5,661 nt of DNA from an uncultured Clostridia bacterium (lineage in GTDB: Bacteria > Bacillota > Clostridia > Oscillospirales > Ruminococcaceae). Where the stretch lies: contig CALERQ010000159.1 of NCBI GenBank assembly GCA_937907305.1, positions 1 to 5,661 of the forward strand, given 5' to 3'. Numbering within the stretch: position 1 is the stretch's first letter; every line of letters begins with the position of its first letter. Positions 1 through 4,860 of this stretch are shown here, one piece after another. A program made the position numbers and the translations under genes. A model generated the notes under the pieces. It was not told where the DNA came from. It saw nothing but the letters and a program-made list of their open reading frames with translations, and made no database searches.

Positions 1-162
1 TTTGAAGGAGGGCAGGCGACGGTTGAGCTGCTCCACCTGCTCCCGCACGGCGGCGGTGTGGGTGCTTATTTCATCAATGCTGTTCTGCATATCCACCAGT
101 GTGTAGATGCTGATGCCCAATATGACCAGCAAAATTCCCACCGCAGCCAAAAAACGCTTCAT
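1..162 (-). CDS. Probable DUF4363 family membrane-anchored protein (N-terminal part only)
   Basis: This gene reads leftward and leaves the window after 54 codons, so its C-terminus is not visible. The start MKRFLAAVGILLVILGISIY shows a single N-terminal membrane anchor (about residues 4-22). A polar, Glu/Gln/Arg-rich stretch follows (DMQNSIDEISTHTAAVREQV) and would lie outside the membrane, perhaps helical. The ATG overlaps the stop codon of the upstream DUF421 gene (ATGA, 4 bp shared). An AAAGGAG ribosome site lies 8 nt upstream inside that gene (171-177 on the minus strand), so the start is well defined and the two genes are probably translationally coupled. The DUF4363 call rests on the short N-terminal anchor and on the known tendency of such small proteins to follow DUF421 genes in Clostridia. 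No catalytic motif is visible and the function is unknown. Confidence 0.6.
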   Translation of the reverse strand, partial: MKRFLAAVGILLVILGISIYTLVDMQNSIDEISTHTAAVREQVEQLNRRLPSFK

Positions 163-842
163 CTGCCACGCTCCTTTGCCACGATATCACAGCTCCCGTC
201 CGGACACGCCACCATCAGGTAGATATCCTTGACCGCAAGCTTTTGGGCGGCGGCTTTCTTTTCCACCCAATTCATGTCTTTTCCGCTGCGGCGCAGTGCT
301 TCATGCATCACGCTGCCCTCGCACACCACCGTCAGGGCAGGGGCGTTTTCCTGCGGCTGATCCGGCAGCGAAAGCACCTGCGGCGTCACCGGGCGGTTCT
401 GGTACTTCTGGTAGACGGAGAGCTTTCCATTGGTCTCCACCACCGCGAACTCCACCTCCTCCACCCGGAAGATGCCGTTCTGCCGCAGCTGGATCATCAG
501 GTCATCAGCGGAAAAGCGCAGCTCCCGCATTTCCCGTTGGTCTATTTTTCCATCGTGGATGATGATAATGGGCCGCCCGGAAACAATGCGCCGCAGCCGG
601 GCGCTTTTCAGGCAGAAGAAGGAGGTCAGCACCTCGAAGCACATGAGTGCCAAAATGGGCAGAAGCCCCGCGAACATGGGACTGTCCGTTTCCTCAATGG
701 TGAGGGTGGCAATATTGGAAATGAGGATGGTGATGACCAGCTCCGAGGGCTGCAGCTCCCCGATCTGGCGCTTGCCCATCAGCCGGATGCCGAACACCAC
801 CACAAGATACAGGATCATCGTCCGCAAAAATGTGACCAGCAC
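159..842 (-). CDS. DUF421 (YetF-like) membrane protein
   Basis: The 227-residue protein has three N-terminal hydrophobic segments (about residues 3-20, 35-50 and 57-77) followed by a soluble, presumably cytoplasmic, C-terminal part. The family pattern is clear: GIRLMGKRQIGELQPSEL just after the first segment, GRPIIIIHDGKI at 89-100, DDLMIQLRQNGI at 113-124 and EFAVVETNGKLSV at 131-143. Length is normal for a YetF/YrbG/YdfS-type protein. Translation starts at a GTG (842-840) with an AGGTGA ribosome site six bases upstream (849-854); the ATG at 859-857 is out of frame. Family biochemistry is poorly defined, but DUF421-containing proteins such as 2Duf have been tied to spore inner-membrane properties, heat resistance and germination. 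Position next to a divergent germinant receptor operon and behind a sigma-G-like promoter suggests a spore role here. That role is inference; the family call is firm. Confidence 0.9.
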   Translation of the reverse strand: MLVTFLRTMILYLVVVFGIRLMGKRQIGELQPSELVITILISNIATLTIEETDSPMFAGLLPILALMCFEVLTSFFCLKSARLRRIVSGRPIIIIHDGKIDQREMRELRFSADDLMIQLRQNGIFRVEEVEFAVVETNGKLSVYQKYQNRPVTPQVLSLPDQPQENAPALTVVCEGSVMHEALRRSGKDMNWVEKKAAAQKLAVKDIYLMVACPDGSCDIVAKERGR

Positions 843-865
843 AAAAAATCACCTCGCATGGAGGG

Positions 866-894
866 TATTATTTACGGATTTGGGCGGCATATTC
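866..894 (-). promoter_or_regulatory. Possible sigma-G promoter for the DUF421-DUF4363 pair
   Basis: Read on the minus strand, GAATA (894-890) is a full match to the sigma-G -35 pattern GHATR. After a 17-nt spacer comes AATAATA (872-866), a 6-of-7 match to the -10 pattern CATWHTA. Transcription would begin near 859, leaving a short leader that still contains the AGGTGA ribosome site of the GTG start at 842. The motif is short, so a chance match is possible. Correct spacing, orientation and distance, and the sporulation context, support it. Confidence 0.45.
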
Positions 895-932
895 CCGCAC
901 ATATTCCGGCGGCCGCGGCGAATAATGAAAAA

Positions 933-961
933 GAATTTCCCCGGCAGGGAAAATCATATTT
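933..961 (+). promoter_or_regulatory. Possible sigma-G promoter for the germinant receptor operon
   Basis: GAATT (933-937, 4 of 5 to GHATR), a 17-nt spacer and CATATTT (955-961, 6 of 7 to CATWHTA) form a sigma-G-like promoter pointing toward the gerA-type operon. GerA-family operons are known sigma-G targets in Bacillus. The spacer contains an inverted repeat (TTTCCC, 5-nt loop, GGGAAA). The expected transcript start (about 967-970) coincides with the left arm of the structured repeat at 970-1069, leaving a leader of roughly 155 nt before the first gene. Confidence 0.38.
936..952. repeat. Small inverted repeat inside the promoter spacer (copy 1)
   Basis: TTTCCC (936-941) and GGGAAA (947-952) form a perfect 6-bp palindrome around CGGCA. 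The 17-mer matches a second one at 1066-1082 at 15 of 17 positions. Because it lies between the putative -35 and -10 elements it could be an operator, but no regulator is identified; it may equally be part of the neighbouring repeat element. Confidence 0.4.
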
Positions 962-969
962 TCGGTGAA

Positions 970-1069
970 GAAAACCGCATCGGGCGGCGTCACCGCCTTG
1001 ACAGGCGCAAGCCCGCTTCCATCGGGCGCCAGCCTGCCCGCGGCGCTTCCTGGCCCGCCTGCGGTTTTC
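970..1069 (+). repeat. Structured intergenic repeat, copy A (5' leader of the gerA-type operon)
   Basis: The 71-nt core (984-1054) aligns without gaps to 3588-3658 with 60 identical bases, including 20 in a row (1020-1039). It folds on paper into one long stem. GAAAACCGCA (970-979) pairs perfectly with TGCGGTTTTC (1060-1069), CGGGC (981-985) with GCCCG (1053-1057), CGCC (994-997) with GGCG (1042-1045), CAGGC (1002-1006) with GCCTG (1032-1036), and GCCCG (1011-1015) with CGGGC (1023-1027). The pairings recur in copy B, some with compensatory base changes. It could be a REP/MITE-like dispersed element or a structured leader RNA. Strand is given as that of the downstream genes; both copies have the same orientation. 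Confidence 0.7.
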
Positions 1070-1082
1070 CCCTGCCGGGAAA
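1066..1082. repeat. Small inverted repeat (copy 2)
   Basis: TTTCCC (1066-1071) and GGGAAA (1077-1082) flank CTGCC. This is the counterpart of the 17-mer at 936-952, and it overlaps the right arm of structured repeat copy A by four bases. The two 17-mers bracket copy A. No function can be assigned from sequence alone. Confidence 0.4.
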
Positions 1083-1124
1083 GGTTCGCGATCTGCCGGG
1101 GAGCGGCGCCGAGTGGAGGGAAAA

Positions 1125-2603
1125 ATGATGCCGGAAAAACTGGATAGCAGTATTGTGCTGCTGCGGGAGCGCATCGAGCAGGGAATGCGCGGCTCCGCCG
1201 ATCTCATTTTGGATGAATTTGAACTGGCCGGGGTAAAGGGCCTGGCATTTATGTTCGATGGCCTGGTGAGCAATACCCAGGTCAGCGATTTTTTGCTGCG
1301 CCCCATAAACCGCATGGCCCCGCCGGAAGCCGCCCCGGAAAAGCTGTGGGAGTACCTGCGCTCGCAGTTTTTGTTCAGCAGTGAGCAGGGAGTGGTGGAG
1401 ACCTACGAGGATCTTTTTACCAAGGCGATGAGCGGCTTTGCCATGGTGATGCTGGATGGCGTGCCCCGGGCGCTCTCGCTGGGCTATCAGGGCTTTGAGA
1501 CACGGGGCGTGGGGGAACCCGCCATGGAGAAGAACCTCCGCGGCTCCCGGGAGGGCTTTACCGAAAGCAACAATACCAATACCGCTATGGTGCGCCGCCG
1601 GCTCAAATCCCCCAACCTGACGGTGGAAACGCTGTACCTGGGCCGGCAGAGCCGCACCAATGTGCGTCTTTGCTACCTCAGCGATGTGGCGGCGCCCGAA
1701 ACGGTGGAGGCCGTGCGGCAGAAATTGCGGGAGACTTCTCTGCCGCTGGTGCTGGACAGCGGCTTTTTGCAGGCGTTTATCGGCAAGGGAGCGGCGTCGC
1801 TTTTCAGCGGGACGGGCACCACCCAGCGCCCCGATACCCTGTGCGCCAAGCTGACCGAGGGCCGGGTGGGCGTCATGGTGGACGGCAGCCCCAATGTGAT
1901 GATCGCGCCCTACCTCTTCACCGAGCATTTCCACACGCTGGATGACTATACCCAGCGGCCCTATTTCACGGCGTTTGTGCGGCTTTTGCGGCTGGCGGCG
2001 TTCTTCCTTACGGTGCTGCTGCCGGGCTATTATGTGGCGGTGGTCACCTTTCACCCGGAGCGCATCCCGCGGATGCTGCTGCCTGCCTTTCTCGGATCGG
2101 TTTCGGCCACGCCGCTTTCCGCTATGGGGGAAGCACTGGTGCTCTTTTTGCTGTATGAGCTGCTGCGGGAGGCCGGGCTGCGCCTGCCGGATGCCATTGG
2201 GAATACCCTCAGTGTGGTAGGCGGCATCATCATCGGGGATGCCATTGTGACCGCCGGGCTGGTGGGCCTGCCCATGATCATCATTATCGCGCTGACCGCG
2301 GTGAGCGCCTTCGCGGTGCCCAGCCTGTACGAGCCGGTGACCATCCTGCGCTTTTTGTTTATTTTTATCGGCGGGATATTGGGACTTTACGGCATGGTGC
2401 TGGGCTTTTTGGCGCTGGTGGTCAACCTGTGCAGCCTGCATGCTTTGGGCACACCGCTCACGGCACCCATCGCGCCGTGGCAGCCCCGCGCCCTGCGGGA
2501 TCTATTCTGGCGCAGCGGCTGGCAGCGGCTGGGGCAGGAGGACTACAATGTGTCCTCCGCCCGCCAGCGGGAAAGGGGGCAGACCGATGACCAGGACGCG
2601 TGA
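1125..2603 (+). CDS. Spore germinant receptor A subunit (GerA/SpoVAF family)
   Basis: This 492-residue protein is a GerAA-type subunit of a nutrient germinant receptor, expected in the inner spore membrane. The N-terminal cytoplasmic domain carries the hallmark RGSREGFTESNNTNT (about residues 139-153) followed by the basic MVRRRLKSPNL. The second signature, GRVGVMVDGSP, is at about 246-256, then EHFHTLDDYTQRPYF just before the membrane domain. Hydrophobic regions lie at about 283-307, 322-350, 359-397 and 407-438, and VVNLCSLHALGTPLTAPIAP near the end is typical of the family. Length is normal. The start is ATG 1125 or the adjacent ATG 1128, both served by GGAGGG at 1115-1120; 1128 has slightly better spacing, while GTG 1113 would overlap the ribosome site. 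The last 17 bp overlap the B subunit gene. SpoVAF is a paralogue in the same family, but the following B and C genes favour a true receptor. Germinant specificity cannot be read from sequence. Confidence 0.95.
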   Translation: MMPEKLDSSIVLLRERIEQGMRGSADLILDEFELAGVKGLAFMFDGLVSNTQVSDFLLRPINRMAPPEAAPEKLWEYLRSQFLFSSEQGVVETYEDLFTKAMSGFAMVMLDGVPRALSLGYQGFETRGVGEPAMEKNLRGSREGFTESNNTNTAMVRRRLKSPNLTVETLYLGRQSRTNVRLCYLSDVAAPETVEAVRQKLRETSLPLVLDSGFLQAFIGKGAASLFSGTGTTQRPDTLCAKLTEGRVGVMVDGSPNVMIAPYLFTEHFHTLDDYTQRPYFTAFVRLLRLAAFFLTVLLPGYYVAVVTFHPERIPRMLLPAFLGSVSATPLSAMGEALVLFLLYELLREAGLRLPDAIGNTLSVVGGIIIGDAIVTAGLVGLPMIIIIALTAVSAFAVPSLYEPVTILRFLFIFIGGILGLYGMVLGFLALVVNLCSLHALGTPLTAPIAPWQPRALRDLFWRSGWQRLGQEDYNVSSARQRERGQTDDQDA

Positions 2604-3597
2604 GATCAGCGGCAGCGGGCAAATATTCGCCCTGCTGGTATTGTCCCAGTGCTTTTGGCTGCTGTGCTGCCGCCCGCCCCTCGTCAACGGCCTGCTGAGC
2701 ATGGCGGCCTCGGCGGTCGCCTATGGGGCGGTGTTCCTGCTGGCGGTATTCTGCCGCCGCCGCGCTGCCCAGGGGGAGGAGACCTTTCCGCCGGTGCTTG
2801 CCGCATGGGGCGCACTCCTTGCGGTGGGATATTTCGCGGTCACGGCCGGGCAGCTGCTTTCCGCCGCCCGTGTCCTGTTCGAGGGCGCGTTTTCCCCGCT
2901 TCTCCTGCTGCTGGCGCTGCTGGGCGCGGTGTGGGCGGCCGCTGCCGCCGGGCAGGAGGCCTTGGGCCGGGCGGCCTTTATCAGCCTTTTTTTATTTTTG
3001 GCCGCGGCGCTGCTGCTTGCCCTTGGGGTGCTGCCGCAGGCCACCGCGCTCAATCTCCGCCTGCCCGAAGAGGATCTTTCCCGCCTGGGGGAGGAGATAT
3101 TATTCATCCTGCCCCGCCAGATGGAACCCCTGCTGCTGTTGCTGTTTGCCCAGCGATGCGGCCGGCCGCGGTCTGCCGCCCTGCTGCTGTGGGTGCCCGC
3201 CGGTTGGCTGCTGGGCGGTCTTTTGCTGCTGCTGGCGGCGCTGGTGCTGGGGCACTACGGCAGCCTGCAGCCCTACCCCATGATGCAGCTGGCCCGGTCG
3301 GCCGGACTTTCCGGCATGGTGCCGGTGTACTGCTTTTTGCTTATCACAGCGGCATTTTTCCGGCTTACCGGCCTGGCGGTTGCCGCCGCGCGGTTGGGCG
3401 GTATGGCTGGCTGCCATCCAAAATGCTCCCTTTGGGCGGGCGCGGCGCTTTCTCTTGGCGGGGTGGTGCTGCTGCACTATACCGGCTGGCCGGATGCCGC
3501 TGTCCATCCCATCCTGGCTGTGACGGGCCTGCTTTGGCTGATTTTTGCCCTGCTGCCGCCGCGGGGCGCCGGGAATAAGCGGGACCGGCGGCGTTAG
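2587..3597 (+). CDS. Spore germinant receptor B subunit (GerAB-type, APC-superfamily spore permease)
   Basis: The 336-residue protein is almost entirely hydrophobic, with about ten predicted membrane segments. Examples are IFALLVLSQCFWLLCC at 13-28, the segment around LLAVGYFAVTAGQLL, WLLGGLLLLLAALVLG, and LLWLIFALLPP near the C-terminus, which ends in a basic tail (NKRDRRR). This fits GerAB-type subunits, thought to bind the germinant in the inner spore membrane. The start is ATG 2587, with AAAGGGGG at 2572-2579 seven bases upstream; an in-frame extension to 2440 would run deep into the A gene and has no ribosome site. The start lies 17 bp inside the A gene, implying coupled translation. The protein is somewhat shorter than the usual 360-370 residues and very Leu/Ala-rich, so family motifs are blurred. 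The assignment rests on topology and on its place between clear A and C subunit genes. Its last 21 bases lie in the left arm of structured repeat copy B. Confidence 0.85.
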   Translation: MTRTREISGSGQIFALLVLSQCFWLLCCRPPLVNGLLSMAASAVAYGAVFLLAVFCRRRAAQGEETFPPVLAAWGALLAVGYFAVTAGQLLSAARVLFEGAFSPLLLLLALLGAVWAAAAAGQEALGRAAFISLFLFLAAALLLALGVLPQATALNLRLPEEDLSRLGEEILFILPRQMEPLLLLLFAQRCGRPRSAALLLWVPAGWLLGGLLLLLAALVLGHYGSLQPYPMMQLARSAGLSGMVPVYCFLLITAAFFRLTGLAVAAARLGGMAGCHPKCSLWAGAALSLGGVVLLHYTGWPDAAVHPILAVTGLLWLIFALLPPRGAGNKRDRRR

Positions 3598-3670
3598 CGG
3601 CTCAACAGGCGCCAGCCCGATTTCATCGGGCGCCAGCCTGCCCTCGCCGCTGCCTGGCCGTTCACCGCTT
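3577..3670 (+). repeat. Structured intergenic repeat, copy B (between B and C subunit genes)
   Basis: This is the second copy of the element at 970-1069. Predicted pairings are AAGCGG (3577-3582) with CCGCTT (3665-3670), CGGC (3586-3589) with GCCG (3657-3660), GCGGC (3597-3601) with GCCGC (3646-3650), CAGGC (3606-3610) with GCCTG (3636-3640), and GCCCGAT (3615-3621) with ATCGGGC (3625-3631) around a 3-nt TTC loop. Relative to copy A, G982-C1056 becomes C3586-G3660 and C996-G1043 becomes G3600-C3647, so pairing is kept although bases changed. The left arm includes the end and stop codon of the B gene. It fills most of the 121-nt gap before the C gene and could affect mRNA stability, partial termination or the B:C expression ratio. 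No T-run follows the outer stem, so it is not a standard terminator. Confidence 0.7.
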
Positions 3671-3718
3671 CTGCCCGCCGCCCCGCCCTTTGCTTATCTT
3701 CTCATTCAGGAGGTCCCC

Positions 3719-4711
3719 ATGCCGTTTCGCCGCTTTTTTGCCCTGCTTCTGGTTTTTGCGCTCTGTCTGCTGCCCGGCTGCGGAGAGCGTCCCATCTCCT
3801 CCCGGCTGGTCCTTTCCTCCGTGGGGGTGGAATGCTCCGCCCGCCCGCTTACCGCCGTGCTGGAGGTGATCCGGGAGGAGGAAAATGAAACCATCACCGT
3901 GCAGGGGGAAAGCTTCACCGCCCTCTTTTCCGCCGCCGAGCGCCAAACCGGGGAACCGGTCTACCTCGGTGCGCTGCAAAGCATCGTCTTTTCCGGCGTG
4001 CCCGATGGCAGCACCCTGCGGGGGTATCTCCGTGCGCTGCTGGCCGATGGAAGAATTTCCCCCAATACCCAGATCGCCCTGTGCGGGGACGCCCTTTCGC
4101 TGTATGATGGGGAAGCGCCCACCGGGGAGGAGATCACCGCCCTGCTGACCCACCAGTATACCGATAGCCGCCGCAATGGGCTTAAGGAGCTGCTGAACCT
4201 GCTGGAGGGCACCGGCCGGGATGGCCTGATCCCCTGGCTGACAGCGGAGGAGGGCACGCTGCGGGAGACGGGCGCCATCGCCACCGGGCAAAGCGATTAC
4301 ACCGACCCCGGGGAGCCGGAGGAGATTTGCCTTCTGCTGCTGGGTGAGCGCCCGGAAATGCGCTGTCCGCTTTCGGTCGGGGCAGGGGAGGCCAGCATCC
4401 TGCTGCGGCGGCTGGCCCTCTCCGGTATCAAATGGGAGGGCGAAGCCCCCACCCTCACCCTGACGGCGGAAGCCGCGGTGCAGTCCGCCGATGGAAACAT
4501 TCCCCGGGAAGCGCTGGAAGCGGCCCTGCTGGATGATCTGCAGCGGCGCCTGGCCGCGTTGAATGCCCAAATGGCCCGCACCCGCAGCGATCTGCTGGGA
4601 CTTTCGGCCCGGTCGGCGCTTTGCGGTCACGGCCCGCAAAATATCGCCCTGGGGGAGCTTCGCTACACCATTCATCTGGTCCTGCGGGATCCCCGCGGAC
4701 TTTTGTCATAG
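3719..4711 (+). CDS. Spore germinant receptor C subunit lipoprotein (GerAC-type)
   Basis: This 330-residue protein begins with a lipoprotein signal (basic MPFRR, hydrophobic core, lipobox LLPGC), making Cys21 the expected lipidated N-terminus. That anchors it on the outer face of the inner spore membrane, where GerAC-type subunits sit. The sequence after the cysteine, ERPISSRLVLSSVGVE, fits the usual opening strand of GerAC domain 1. The amphipathic region ALLDDLQRRLAALNAQMARTR near residues 260-290, followed by SDLLGLS, fits the C-terminal GerAC domain. It is shorter than the typical 370-400 residues and diverged, so the call leans on the signal peptide, these patterns and gene order. ATG 3719 is chosen because AGGAGG (3708-3713) lies five bases upstream and the signal peptide starts there. 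The upstream in-frame extension to 3545 merely translates the structured repeat. It probably shares the operon transcript with the A and B genes. Confidence 0.9.
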   Translation: MPFRRFFALLLVFALCLLPGCGERPISSRLVLSSVGVECSARPLTAVLEVIREEENETITVQGESFTALFSAAERQTGEPVYLGALQSIVFSGVPDGSTLRGYLRALLADGRISPNTQIALCGDALSLYDGEAPTGEEITALLTHQYTDSRRNGLKELLNLLEGTGRDGLIPWLTAEEGTLRETGAIATGQSDYTDPGEPEEICLLLLGERPEMRCPLSVGAGEASILLRRLALSGIKWEGEAPTLTLTAEAAVQSADGNIPREALEAALLDDLQRRLAALNAQMARTRSDLLGLSARSALCGHGPQNIALGELRYTIHLVLRDPRGLLS

Positions 4712-4818
4712 GGCGCATTTTTTGGCACCCCTGTCCTTTTGCTGCATCCGCCGCAAGTATTTACATCACATCATCCGGCGCTTCCGGCGCACAGTAGACT
4801 ATGGGGCGGCGCATCAGT

Positions 4819-4838
4819 GCGGGCGCGGCCCCGCTTTT
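4819..4838 (+). terminator. Weak hairpin with short T-run upstream of spoIVB
   Basis: GCGGG (4819-4823) can pair with CCCGC (4830-4834) around a 6-nt loop, directly followed by TTTT (4835-4838). This may end the germinant receptor transcript, or act as an attenuator-like hairpin only a few bases before the spoIVB ribosome site. The stem is just 5 bp and the T-run is short, so it is weak. It is the best terminator-like structure I see in the 149-nt gap 4712-4860. Confidence 0.28.
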
Positions 4839-4843
4839 GGGGG

Positions 4844-4854
4844 AAAGGGGGTGA
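4844..4854 (+). promoter_or_regulatory. Ribosome binding site that fixes the TTG start of spoIVB
   Basis: AAAGGGGGTGA resembles the extended AAAGGAGGTGA consensus and ends six bases before TTG 4861. The TGA at 4852-4854 is an in-frame stop for the spoIVB reading frame, so translation cannot start further upstream. Confidence 0.8.
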
Positions 4855-4860
4855 AATCCT

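Noticed and set aside
243..968. 241-codon open frame on the plus strand opposite the DUF421 gene.
   Set aside because: His/Gln-rich antisense translation without hydrophobic segments or motifs; DUF421 on the minus strand is convincing.
965..1147. Small 60-codon frame whose peptide (containing LTGASP and SGASLP) resembles the upstream extension of the C subunit frame at 3545-3718.
   Set aside because: The similarity comes from translating the same structured repeat in both copies. Compensatory changes follow stem pairing, so the conservation is better explained by folding than by a protein.
990..2441. Long 483-codon open frame on the minus strand opposite the A subunit gene.
   Set aside because: It is rich in His, Gln, Arg and Gly with no recognisable domain, typical of antisense frames in GC-rich DNA. 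The plus strand frame carries clear GerA-family signatures.
3662..4675. 337-codon open frame on the minus strand opposite the C subunit gene.
   Set aside because: Low-complexity Gly/Gln/Arg composition and no domain; the opposite strand has a lipoprotein signal, a strong ribosome site and a family match.
4712..4733. GGGCGC and GCACCC around a T-rich stretch just after the C subunit stop as a terminator.
   Set aside because: The T-run is in the loop rather than after the stem and one pair is mismatched, so it does not resemble an intrinsic terminator.
4744..4775. GCATC followed by CATCACA or CATCATC as a possible sigma-G promoter for spoIVB.
   Set aside because: Spacings of 15 and 20 nt are wrong and the -10 candidates match poorly, so I do not list it as a promoter.
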